From Trichomonas tenax (taxonomy: Eukaryota; Parabasalia; Trichomonadida; Trichomonadidae), in assembly GCA_023091735.1 (NCBI GenBank), contig JALKBU010000663.1, positions 1 to 28,851 on the forward strand: a stretch of 28,851 nt of DNA, read 5' to 3'. Under the pieces are notes generated by a model. The model had not been told where the DNA came from, ran no database searches, and worked only from the letters and a program-made list of their open reading frames with translations. The stretch's first letter is position 1. The number at the start of each line of letters is the position of its first letter. The translations under genes and the position numbers were made by a program. Below are positions 1 through 9,742 of this stretch, in pieces.

Positions 1-1741
1 TAGACTCTGCCTCCTGTGAGCTGTAGTTGAACAATCTGCAGAAGAATCGCATGTTCTGGCGCCCAGTCATAGTTTCTGTGAGGTGATCATCGAACTGTGG
101 ACAGATAGCGATGCATGTTGGATCAAAGTCCTGTGTGATGTCGACACCATTGACATAGATATTGCCATGAGAGATTGGGACTTCACGAAGAATCATCTTC
201 ATAAGTGTGGTCTTGCCGGCACCGTTGGAACCGAGGAAGCCAAAAAGTGAACCACGCTTGATGCCAAGACCAACTTGGTTGACGGCATAGATAGGATTGC
301 CATTCGAGTCACGGAACATCTTGGATGCTTTAAGAATCTTGATGGCATAGTCTTCGTTGTTGCCTTCATCGTAGACATGTTCCTCCATTTGGATCGCCTC
401 TGTTGTGCGACGCTGCTTAAGGCGGTCGGCTTCGAAGCCTGAGCTGTTTGACGTCCACTCGCTCTCGGCAAGGAACTTCTTCGTTCCACGAACGATAACT
501 TCGCAAAGCAAAATGAAAAGTCCCCAAAGTGGGATGTTCAGACATGGAATGATGACGACAAGGTATTGGTTAGTATTATTGAAGAATTTGATTCCCTTCG
601 GGATTGGCATCTTTGAAGCGATATATGGCGCAATAGCATTAAGAATTGTGTTAAATATTGTGAAATATGGCAAGAATGGGTTTGCAAGTCCACCAAGTGC
701 TATAATAAGCTCGCGTTTTTCCTTATTCTTAATGAATAGAGGAGATACTGCAAATGGAACTATAAGGAGGGCACTTACAAGGACGAACAATATCTGAGAA
801 ATATAACCATGTGGAAGCAAGCAAGCAATGAAATAAGTGAATGAAAGTGATGTGACTGATCCAATAAGGTGGAAAATAAGAATTAAGAAAGGATTATATC
901 TATAAACTTTGACGCCACTGAATGCATAGACAAGATAAACGACAAGAGAAAAGACCAAAATGATGATGAAGTCGATGAAAAAGTTTCCAAGCCAGAACGC
1001 TAATCTGCTTAATCCACATGATACCATGTACTGACGAAGTTGGCTCTTCAGGTCTTGATTAACTATCATAAACATCTTAGCTTCAAGCATGATAAAGCTC
1101 ACAGATATAAGAGCAAATATGACCATTACAAAAATGACATTGTTGATATCAAAGTCATCTGCTTGCATCGCATCAACTCTCTGCTTAACATCAATAGTAA
1201 GATCAGAGCCTTCGCCTTTGATTACACGATGGATCGCACGGCCAAGCAAAAGAGCAGGATCATAGTTATAATCGTTTGTGTTGTTAAGCAAGACATAGAC
1301 TGTCTTTTCGGAGACACTAACTTGATATGCCATTGGAATGTTCAATGTGTTGTGATCCTTCGACAGATAGATATACTGCCATTTGTTGTATTTAACCATG
1401 CTATCAAAATCTACAATTTTCAAATCAATTCCATTCTCTTCTTTTGCAATCTTCTTGAGTTCATCGGCAATGCCTGCATAGCAATATCCATCGGAACACT
1501 CTGAATTCTTGATTCTTGCAAATGTCAAATTATTAGGATCTAGCTGGTTGAAATTGGTTCCAACCAGTGTAGTAATGTTAGCAAATATCGCCATAATTCC
1601 GTACAGGACGAATGGGCCTAATGCAATTAATAAAGAAACTAAAACACTGAAAATGGATCCCCAAGGCGTCTTTATGTACATCAGTGACTTCCTGTACATC
1701 ACACCTTTCAATTGGTTATAGAACAGTGCGAATCTTCCCAT
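1..1741 (-). CDS. ABC transporter, ABCA-like half transporter (3' end outside window)
   Basis: Membrane ATP-driven transporter, probably of lipids or hydrophobic compounds by family analogy; the substrate cannot be read from sequence. The frame runs on the minus strand from ATG at 1741 and is open for 580 codons to the window edge. One hydrophobic segment lies at about residues 29-54, then a ~140-residue polar (extracytoplasmic) loop, then about six hydrophobic segments between residues 195 and 415. The nucleotide-binding domain starts near residue 455. Walker A GSNGAGKT is at residues 504-511 (Lys510, nt 214-212) and the Q-loop CPQFD follows. The signature, Walker B and H-loop lie beyond the window, so completeness is unknown. 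The TM-loop-TM-NBD order is that of ABCA half transporters. It is transcribed away from the second ABC gene at 1852. All plus-strand frames here are shadows. Confidence 0.9.
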   Translation of the reverse strand, partial: MGRFALFYNQLKGVMYRKSLMYIKTPWGSIFSVLVSLLIALGPFVLYGIMAIFANITTLVGTNFNQLDPNNLTFARIKNSECSDGYCYAGIADELKKIAKEENGIDLKIVDFDSMVKYNKWQYIYLSKDHNTLNIPMAYQVSVSEKTVYVLLNNTNDYNYDPALLLGRAIHRVIKGEGSDLTIDVKQRVDAMQADDFDINNVIFVMVIFALISVSFIMLEAKMFMIVNQDLKSQLRQYMVSCGLSRLAFWLGNFFIDFIIILVFSLVVYLVYAFSGVKVYRYNPFLILIFHLIGSVTSLSFTYFIACLLPHGYISQILFVLVSALLIVPFAVSPLFIKNKEKRELIIALGGLANPFLPYFTIFNTILNAIAPYIASKMPIPKGIKFFNNTNQYLVVIIPCLNIPLWGLFILLCEVIVRGTKKFLAESEWTSNSSGFEADRLKQRRTTEAIQMEEHVYDEGNNEDYAIKILKASKMFRDSNGNPIYAVNQVGLGIKRGSLFGFLGSNGAGKTTLMKMILREVPISHGNIYVNGVDITQDFDPTCIAICPQFDDHLTETMTGRQNMRFFCRLFNYSSQEAES

Positions 1742-1851
1742 TTAAAATATAAAATAAACTGAAAAATCGGCTCAGTTTACATTGAAAACCGCTTTTTCGG
1801 ACGATAAATTTAGATCAAAGAAAACAAAAACTTTATTTTTTATTTTAATAA
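1742..1851. promoter_or_regulatory. Shared divergent spacer between two ABC transporter genes
   Basis: Only 110 bp separate the start codons of the two divergent ABC genes, so both promoters must lie here. The spacer is AT-rich. On the minus strand TTTTTCAGTTTA lies about 12-25 bp before the left gene's ATG. That resembles a trichomonad TCA initiator but lacks the pyrimidine expected after the A. The TGTCA motif seen at other starts in this window is absent. Confidence 0.45.
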
Positions 1852-4209
1852 ATGGGGAACGATTATAATATGAGTTTACTGGACGAAAAGAGTGTTGTTG
1901 AAAACAGCTCTCGATCGCAGAGACTTATCTTCAACAAGCTCTTCAAAATCATGCTTTGTAAGAGAATGCAAAGCGTAATTTTTTGGGTTTTCCAAAGTTT
2001 TGCAGCATTTTTCATTTTGATAACAATGGCTATACCAACAAATCCATACAATGTTAATGAAGAAAGAGTATATACTCCTTATTCATTTATGAATAATCAA
2101 CCAGATCATTTTTTTTGGTATCCAATGCTGGATGAATTCAGTTCCAGCTTGAGGCTCATTGATGCGGATGTTAATTTATACCCATCAAACAAGTTTACAA
2201 ACGATATCAAAATTAAATATGATGATACAACAATTCCTTCTTATTATGATATCAAAAATCATTCTGCAACAGTATTTACCAATAAAGATGACTATGAAAA
2301 GGCTAAATCAGGTAAAACACATATAAATATTGAAATCGAGACTCCAACAAAGGATAATTTAGCTCTGAAAGCCGAATTTGTTGTCAAATCACAAGACTTG
2401 CTTTATCCATATAAATATCCACATTTTTCATTCATGGGTTATCTCCTTAAATCTGACAGCGAGACTAACTTTACATTTGAATCAGATAAGATGGCCTCTC
2501 AAGAATACTTCGAGATGGGATACTACTTCATAGAGTGGCTGATCGACCAGGGAATTATTGTTGCCTTTATCAAGTCATTGTATGAGATGCTTGAATTGCG
2601 TGAGACAAAGCAATATCTCTTGCTCAAGATTTCAGGTGCATTCGAAACGACTATCGTTGGTGTCTACTTCGCCATGGACTTAATTCTCATCGCCTTTTAT
2701 TCCATTATCACAGCAGCAGCAATTCAATTTTCAGCATACCAAGGAACAAGCTTCTTATTTGTTTTCCTTATGTCTTTGCTGAATGTTATTTGCCAATACC
2801 TCATGTTTACGATTTGCATTCCAATTGTTATCAAATCCCGTTTTAAGAAGTATGCTGTCTTCGTACTCGTTTGCGCAGCTGTTGGATTTTCAACTGGAAA
2901 CTGTGCATCTTACAGTGGTGCAATTCCTCCAAAAGTTGTGAAGTCACTTATGATATTCCCACAGTGGTCGAGTACAATGTTTATTGATAACATCGCAGCG
3001 TGCAGAACATGGAATATCAGTTCAACATTCGGAAACATGCAAACGGCATATCATTATGCAACGAATTCATACATCCTTGGAATCACGATTGCTATGATAT
3101 TTGCATATGCATTCCTTTTCTTCTTCCTCAACATCATGATGCCTCGTGCAGCCGGTATCCCACCAGTTGGTTTCATGCACATTTTCTCACTTCAGCATTG
3201 GAAGAACTTGTTCACATTCAAAGCTCTTAATTTGAATCAACGCGATGACAGACCTTTCATTGAGGTTGACCACATCGAGAAGATATATCGTGGCAGTGTC
3301 AGAGTTCATGCTCTTAATGATGTATCGTTCAACTTAAATCTTGGAGAAGTCACAATGCTAATTGGTCCAAACGGCAGTGGTAAATCAACACTTCTTAACT
3401 GCATGACAGGATGCCTTAACTGCAACTCAGGTGATCTTAAGTTGTTTGGCAAGAAATGTGCAACACGCTTCAGTGAACTCCAGAATCATCTTGGCATTTG
3501 CTTCCAGGAGAACGTCATCTTTGACAAACTCAGTGTTGAAAAGCATCTTGAATTATTTGCTGCTATGCGAGGAATCAGAAACGAACATGTTCAAGAATTA
3601 ATTGACAGCTGCATTGATACATTTTGCCTTGAAGGATGCGCACATATGAAAGCAGGAACTTTATCTGGCGGCCAGAAGAGAAAGTTGTGCATTGCTATTG
3701 CTTTAATCGGAAATCCAAAGATCGTTATTCTTGATGAGCCAACAGCAGGAACAGATGTCACAACACGCCAGGAAATTTGGAAAGCGATATCAACATTCGG
3801 AATCACAGCAATTGTCAGTACGCATTCTCTCGAAGAAGCAGAGAATGTTTCAAGTCGAATGTTCATCCTCCGTCAAGGACAACTCATCTTCGATGGTTCA
3901 TCAAGTGAACTTCGTCGTAAATATCGCTGTGGTTACCGTCTCACACCAATGTTCGAAGGTGTCCAAGACGAGAAAGAGGCGAGAAGAAATCTCCTCGAAT
4001 TCTGCAAGTCTCGCATTGAAAGTGCAGTCATCGACGATGTTCACGAAGAAGACATCATCATTCCAGTTGGCGACGAAATCGTTCCACTTCTTGATGAACT
4101 CGAAACACGCAAATCTGAATTCCACCTTCGCAGCTTCAACATCATTGTTGAACAACTTGAAAACGTTCTCTATCGCATGTATATGGATGATGAAAATGCT
4201 GAAGCATGA
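1852..4209 (+). CDS. ABC transporter, ABCA-like half transporter, complete
   Basis: Complete 785-residue ABCA-type half transporter, presumably dimerising in a cell membrane to move a lipid-like substrate (family inference). A hydrophobic segment at about 42-62 is followed by a ~160-residue polar loop, then hydrophobic segments near 222-244, 261-295, 302-328, 335-355 and 407-431. The ATPase domain starts near 466. Walker A GPNGSGKST is at 505-513 (Lys511), the Q-loop Gln is 552, the signature LSGGQKRKL begins at 604, Walker B IVILDEP is at 624-630 (catalytic Glu629), and the H-loop is STH with His658. All catalytic elements are intact. A ~110-residue C-terminal extension follows. A second in-frame Met is at residue 7 (MSLLDEK), so the start could be 1870. 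It is divergent from the ABC gene to its left and similar in architecture, probably an old duplication. Confidence 0.93.
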   Translation: MGNDYNMSLLDEKSVVENSSRSQRLIFNKLFKIMLCKRMQSVIFWVFQSFAAFFILITMAIPTNPYNVNEERVYTPYSFMNNQPDHFFWYPMLDEFSSSLRLIDADVNLYPSNKFTNDIKIKYDDTTIPSYYDIKNHSATVFTNKDDYEKAKSGKTHINIEIETPTKDNLALKAEFVVKSQDLLYPYKYPHFSFMGYLLKSDSETNFTFESDKMASQEYFEMGYYFIEWLIDQGIIVAFIKSLYEMLELRETKQYLLLKISGAFETTIVGVYFAMDLILIAFYSIITAAAIQFSAYQGTSFLFVFLMSLLNVICQYLMFTICIPIVIKSRFKKYAVFVLVCAAVGFSTGNCASYSGAIPPKVVKSLMIFPQWSSTMFIDNIAACRTWNISSTFGNMQTAYHYATNSYILGITIAMIFAYAFLFFFLNIMMPRAAGIPPVGFMHIFSLQHWKNLFTFKALNLNQRDDRPFIEVDHIEKIYRGSVRVHALNDVSFNLNLGEVTMLIGPNGSGKSTLLNCMTGCLNCNSGDLKLFGKKCATRFSELQNHLGICFQENVIFDKLSVEKHLELFAAMRGIRNEHVQELIDSCIDTFCLEGCAHMKAGTLSGGQKRKLCIAIALIGNPKIVILDEPTAGTDVTTRQEIWKAISTFGITAIVSTHSLEEAENVSSRMFILRQGQLIFDGSSSELRRKYRCGYRLTPMFEGVQDEKEARRNLLEFCKSRIESAVIDDVHEEDIIIPVGDEIVPLLDELETRKSEFHLRSFNIIVEQLENVLYRMYMDDENAEA

Positions 4210-4852
4210 TAACGATTGATCATTCATATAGTGAAACATAAATAATAAACAAATACATTGACAAATGTCTTTAAACATGAAAATATTTTATATCAAAAAT
4301 AAAATATTCGAAAATAAAGTTTTAAATTGCTGTTTCTTTGTATATCATCCATAACGGATTTCAAATATTAAGGAATAACTTTAATATGACATTGCGGATA
4401 AATAGCATAATTAAATTGATTCGAATTTAGCAGCTATAAATAAGATATAAGATTAAGGAATAGTATGAATAGATTATGTTTTGAATAATAGTCTCCAAAT
4501 ATCAAAAAAGAAAAAATGACGATTTTATAATCTTGTTTAGGACTCGAGGACAATTCGTCTATCTTTTGTTTCAATAGATATCGTTGTTTGTCTGCTTTTC
4601 AGCTTATAACACCGAATATGAAAAAGTCATTCTGCACATAAAATCAAATAAACATGATATTCAGAGTTTACATACATAGCGGATCATATATATAGTGTTT
4701 TTTTGAGGACGCCTATAACTTTGTAAAATTTTGACCAAATTTGAAATTGATGAGAAAATACTGATCTCTAACATGTATAGATTCGATTTTCACCATAAAA
4801 CAAATAAAATGTGTAGATTACCCCCTTTTTATTTATCTTCTTGTGGCTCCAC
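4210..4852. other. Gene-free AT-rich stretch downstream of the ABC gene
   Basis: No frame here has protein-like composition. The only recognisable structure is around 4694-4745, where a TATATA-rich segment is followed by a T-run and a stretch reading GAGGACGCCTATAACTTTG. That is reminiscent of the outer end of some Tc1/mariner inverted repeats, but no partner copy was found on the right side. Confidence 0.3.
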
Positions 4853-4963
4853 TTTTTTCTCGTTGACCTTTTTGAGTTTTGCGATTTTTAACGAGTAACC
4901 CCCCTTCCTGGACGAATCTGATGAAACATTTACGTGCTTTTGTGGGTTCTGATTCTAGTGGTG
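4853..4963 (+). repeat. Left arm of a ~110-bp inverted repeat pair
   Basis: The reverse complement of this segment aligns along its whole length with 5757-5867. The best blocks are 27 identical bases (4870-4896 against 5823-5849) and 14 identical bases (4924-4937 against 5783-5796). The two blocks keep similar spacing in both arms, with scattered substitutions and a one- or two-base gap between them. Similarity fades at about 4853 on the outer side and 4963 on the inner side. Confidence 0.8.
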
Positions 4964-5756
4964 CAATCTGTTTCATGATCTTATATTACTTAATCAAGAT
5001 ATGATTACAAACAGAAACTCATTACAAATCATTAATGGGCTTCTGTTATGAATCTCTTTGATGATTATAACAAATACATCTCACTATTATAGCTTTCGCT
5101 CGCTTATTTTTGCTAGAGTTCCCCTAGAAAAATCAAAAAATAGAAAAGAAAAAATACGCTACACGCGCGAGTCAAACGGCATTCCTTTGCTCATGCATCG
5201 AGCATACCTAAAGTTATGCTATCTCAAGTTCACATAAAATTAGCTCATTGGTAACATTACATATCAAATTTTTGACTTTACATGACAAATATCGGATAAT
5301 GTGTGTCAAAAATAATGACTTTCGTTATTTTACATGTCAAAATTCGCCGAAATCTCATTGAGGCACCGAGATCCTCAAGTTAAATAGACAAGCAAATGCT
5401 ATAAACATACTCAGCACCCATGAAAAGCACCAATTTCTTATTAAGATAAATGGAAATACTAAATAAGTTAAATTATTGCTTTTTTAAAAATACAAAAACA
5501 GAGTCTCATATTCTTAAAATAATAATCCATAATCACACTCTTTATGAATGTATTAATTATAATTGATTTTGTTAATATATTTATAAATTATGGGATTTAA
5601 TATAGGCTACATCTATATTATTAACATGCAGTTATACCTACAATAGATTGATATAAGAGAAGAGCCTCCATCATCTTCCAATACAAGGTAGTGTTTGTTT
5701 AAGCAAAACCATATTAGATGAGCGGCTTGGTCTTTGTTTGCAGAGATATTATTGAT
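4964..5756. mobile_element. Interior of inverted-repeat element, non-coding (possible MITE-like relic)
   Basis: About 0.8 kb lies between the two inverted arms. No long frame or transposase motif is visible, so if this is a transposon it is non-autonomous or badly decayed. It contains a locally GC-richer patch near 5155-5210 with the small stem TGCTC...GAGCA, and a cluster of TGACA/TGTCA motifs at 5283-5339. No convincing target-site duplication was found outside the arms. Confidence 0.4.
5283..5339. promoter_or_regulatory. Orphan cluster of TGACA/TGTCA motifs
   Basis: TGACA at 5283-5287 and TGTCA at 5304-5308 and 5335-5339, with additional TTTGACT and ATGACT nearby. TTTACATGACAAATAT (5277-5292) recurs exactly at 11032-11047, and TTACATGTCAAA (5330-5341) recurs exactly at 22434-22445. 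Both of those copies are in intergenic regions near gene starts. No gene starts beside the cluster here. Confidence 0.4.
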
Positions 5757-5867
5757 ACCACTGTAAATAGAACCTCAGAAAGGCACGTAAATGTTTTATC
5801 AGATCTGATCTATAGGGTGGTCACTCGTTAAAAATCGCAAAACTCAAAAGAGTAAACGAAAAAAAAA
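5757..5867 (-). repeat. Right arm of a ~110-bp inverted repeat pair
   Basis: Inverted partner of 4853-4963. Its inner side begins near ACCACTG at 5757, and its outer side ends in an A-rich run near 5867. The arms are diverged from each other, so the insertion, if it was one, is not recent. Confidence 0.8.
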
Positions 5868-6486
5868 TTCAAGGACTTCTTGTACCTTAAAATTAACAGT
5901 TGAAAAAATTTTAAATATTATCTTCAATAATAAAATTATCGTGATAAATATAATAGATATACATAGTATTGCTATTACATTACCATATTCCGCAACTATA
6001 TTACCCAAAACTTTATTATTGATTGAGAAAAATTGCCAACAATCTCTTCGAAAAATTTCAAATTTTATCTTCTTTGAAATTTTTCTTTAGATAATTTTAC
6101 CAAGAAACTTGCCATTGATCGCTAAAAACTTGATGTTCTATAAATATATGTTTAATTTAAATATATATTATCTGTATTAATTCTCGAAAATATTGAGTTT
6201 TAGTGATACAAAAAGAACAAAACTTTGTCCGTGAACGAAAAAACAAAAAATAAAAATCTAATTTTATCTTAATTTTACAATAAGAATATAGTGATCAAAT
6301 GGAAAACAACAATTTGAATCGAAAATATTTTCGTGTCAACCCCTAAAATAATTTCTGTAATAATTCATTTGAGAGTAATTTTCGGTTTTTTTTGGAACCT
6401 TTCAAAATTTTTATACACAACGTAACACACACAACACATAAATGAGTATTTTGTAAAAATTTTATGCTCTCAATTTTTTTTATTTA
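5868..6486. other. AT-rich non-coding stretch before the cyclase-like pseudogene
   Basis: No gene is visible. It contains a perfect 12-bp stem (6051-6062 with 6073-6084, loop of 10) and a stretch rich in A and T runs. The promoter of the gene that is now a pseudogene would have been near its right end. Confidence 0.4.
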
Positions 6487-9400
6487 ATGAAAAGAAGACT
6501 TTCTTGTGAAATCGATGAATACACGAAGTTGTCTACAGATTGCATTTTAAATGGTGTCGATGGACTTCCTTTCGTCGGCCTGGACGTTTCTCAGTGGAAG
6601 AACTGCATTTTTATCCTATTTTTATATTAAAATAATGTTTGTTCGAAGTGGATTTTGATTCATAGACTATTCCAAGCATGGAGCATCATACAAATATTCG
6701 CTGCAGCCAACACATTACCTTTAATTCTTTCTATTATTGATGGAAAGAAAGATATAATCACAAATGCTTTTTTATATTTCATGATGTTTATTACACCAGA
6801 TTCATTGGATCAAAATAAGATGTATTACATTGCGATATTTCAATTATCTACATTTATCTGCATATTTGGATTCGTTATTTCTTTATATCGGATCCAAAAG
6901 ATGAAACCATTCCACAATTGGCAAGTATTCATATCGTATATAGTATTGGTTGAATTATCAAGAATAATTATCTTTTCAAATCTAATTTATACTTCTCGTT
7001 CGTTCATTTGTACAATAACTGGTTATTATCCAAGAAATATGCTTTTCATTAATGGAATGGTGTTCATTCCTTCATTAGTAATAATAATATATTTAACATC
7101 TATGTTCAGATTGTCATATTTTGGAAATTCGAATCTTAGAAAGGTTCCATTCCTACAGCTCGATAACATACAGATGTATATACTGTCGTTCGTTGGATGG
7201 AGAGTGTTTTCTCTCTCTGATAGATATTTTAGTTGCATATCAATGAGTGTTGTTTGTGTTCTCGTCTCAATATACATATTATACAGTGGAATCTTTCCCA
7301 TGTCGTCCAGAGGTGTTATAGATCCTGCTTCACTTTCACTTTTCATACTTTTAATATTTAATGCCGCAATTGGCTTTGAAATTGCGAAAGGAGAAGTGAA
7401 AAATCAATATTCGTATTATATTGTATCTTATTTGACTATAGCAATCGGCGGATTTATGATTGCTAAACTTATCGAATTATTAACCTTCAAAAAATACAAA
7501 TGGAGACTCGAAAGCGTTACGTATTTCCAGGATTTACACGTCAGATCGCCCAAAATATTCTTCAAATACCTTTGTGTCGCTTATCAAACACATTCAAAAT
7601 TTTTATTTGGTGGATCGATATTCAAATATGCGAATAACACGCTAAAAAATATTCAGTCCTTGTTACAATGACACACTTATTTGGACATCACGTTCATAAT
7701 GTTTGTGGAATGCTCTACGGAATTCAACCAGCTTTCAATACAACATTCACACAAGAAGATCGAAAAACTATTTTTTGACGAGTTTTCTATTGTTCATAAT
7801 ACTGTGTTTGCAAAATACAATCTCTTGTTTAATAGAAATGCCAATATCAACTCAACTTGTTCATATTTATATGATAAGCCTTACTTTTTATCATCAATAG
7901 TTTCAGGAACTCCGAGATATTATTCGTATGATAGTATGATGAGAAAAATCGAAATAAGTGTTCGTGAAAGCTTTCCACACAAAGGATTTAATCCTAATTC
8001 GAAAGATTTCCATTTAGTTGTTAATATATTTGCCAATACTTCATGATACTTCAATTTATTCTCGATTGATTATCACAAATGTCTCGAAAGGAGTCACGTT
8101 ATTACCGATCATAATTACAAAGATATTTCGAGGAAAATTGAATCGTTTATCATTGCTTCTATAATTTTAGTTTCAATAGTTCCAGTGCCAATGAGTTTCT
8201 CTTTGAGAAAACTATCAAAGACAATCAACAAAACCAAGTCTTCAGTCGACTCAAATCTAATGAAAAATAATCTTTCGAGATATTACAAATCGAGTTATCA
8301 TTACATTATTATTTGGGTATTCTTGTGCATATTAACGTGGTCATGCATGGGTGGATTTTAGTACAACAATAAGGCAATGGTCGAGAATATTAAAGTCGCT
8401 GATGATGAAATGACGAAAGCTGATATTAATGATATTTCTCAAATGGGTTTAATTGGAACTGCTCTTTCATCAATAGAAATAATTGGATTTAATGGGTCTG
8501 TTGAGTACTTAAAATTGTTTAGAAATATTGCTGCTGTTTCCACTCTATGGATTGAAAAAGATTTGTCGTAGAAATTTCAGAACCACACTTCACCAGGAAA
8601 TCCTTTCTTTGAAGTTATTCGAATAATAACACAACAAATCAAAGCAACAAGAGTTGTTTATGACTCAGAGAAAAACAAACATGCAAGAGAACTGTTCCAT
8701 TCATATCTTAGACAATTATTTTACGAAAGAGTTAGTAATAGAACAAATGATTTCAGCGAATTATTACTCAGAGAGAATATGATGGACGGGCAGTTACAAG
8801 CGATGTATTCTATGTTTATTCTCTTAGTTTTCTATTTCATAGGAATGACAATAATTTATTTCAACAAATCTCTTTTCTTGACAGAGTTTGTGATCAAATG
8901 TATTCCATATTTAGACAAGCAAACGAATCCACAGGTTTCTATTTTGGTTGCAGGAATCTCCGAAAGCAAACTTTTGTTAGATGTTCTCGGAATTCCTGGA
9001 GCTATTATTGATGAAAATGACAAAATTATTTTTGTCAATCACGAATGGATGTCTGTTTTCATTGGCTCTCAGACAACATTCATTGGCCATAAATATTCGG
9101 TTTTCACTGGATTGGATCCAGATGTCGATATTTACTCGACCGGGACTGATTTCAGAATTGTTGTTATCAATAGATCCCTCAAATTACATCAGATTCGGAA
9201 CAAATTGTCAGTATTATAAAAAGAATATCAAAGATTGAAAGAATCAACAATGCCAATATACATTGCTCCAGAAGAGGAAAATGATAGAAAAGTTATTCAC
9301 GGATCATCTTTTTAACTTTATCAAGAAAGAATTAGAAATGTGGTCATATTCTGATATTACTGTTGTCTTTGGTCTTGACAGTGAAGAAACTTTAGCACTC

Positions 9401-9742
9401 TCTGCAATCCAAGCGTTGCATCTTGTCACAACATGTTCGAGAATTATTATCGAATCAGAAGATATATTCGGCTTATATTATTATTCTTCTGTAATGCTTG
9501 GCGATGTTGCAGGAAACTATGATGGAACTAAATGCCGCGCTTGGAGAATGACTAATGCCATAACATTGAGTCCAGAAATTGTTAATTTAGTTATTGATTA
9601 TATAGGCGATATTACATATGTCTTAGATGATCAAGTTGCCGTAATTTTGCTAGAAAACGACAGCTTCGAGTTTGAAGACATAGAACGATTATATATTATA
9701 GATTGTTTTAATGTTAAATTATTTATGTATTTACTTTCTTAA
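6487..9742 (+). pseudogene. Decayed PAS/cyclase-like multi-membrane-segment receptor gene
   Basis: Remnant of a receptor-like protein of just over 1,000 residues, probably from the trichomonad class of multi-TM proteins with a PAS domain and a C-terminal nucleotide-cyclase-like domain that would signal from a membrane. One frame runs from ATG 6487 to 9219 with protein-like sequence throughout. It is broken by in-frame stops at 6628 (TAA), 7669 (TGA), 8044 (TGA), 8359 (TAG), 8569 (TAG) and 9217 (TAA). The frame then changes near a T5 run at 9309-9313 and ends at 9740-9742. Order: short N-terminus; many hydrophobic segments to about 7500; a long polar region; a TM near 8140-8190, another near 8310-8350 and another near 8800-8880; PAS-like sequence at 8970-9100 (IPGAIIDENDKIIFVNHEW); degenerate cyclase-like tail (VMLGDVAGNYDGTKCRAWRM). 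Metal-binding cyclase motifs are not seen. The family assignment is from recollection of the class; the decay itself is directly visible. Confidence 0.75.

Noticed and set aside
199..489. Minus-strand 96-residue frame
   Set aside because: It is one base off the frame of the ABC transporter gene, which has Walker A and Q-loop motifs across the same bases.
405..1721. Plus-strand frames of 70-154 residues
   Set aside because: They are antisense shadows of the left ABC transporter's membrane domain.
3731..4219. 162-residue plus-strand frame at the end of the second ABC gene
   Set aside because: Overlapping frame of the intact ATPase domain, with no independent start context and Ser/Gln-rich shadow composition.
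5150..5215. GC-richer patch resembling a tRNA or small RNA
   Set aside because: Only a 5-bp stem is found; no cloverleaf can be drawn.
6051..6084. 12-bp stem-loop as a transcription terminator
   Set aside because: Bacterial-type terminators do not apply in this eukaryotic context, and the stem is entirely A/T-rich apart from one pair.
6487..9219. Stop-codon reassignment or readthrough in the receptor gene
   Set aside because: All three stop codons occur inside it, while every other gene in the window ends normally at TAA or TGA, and a frame change follows. Decay is simpler.
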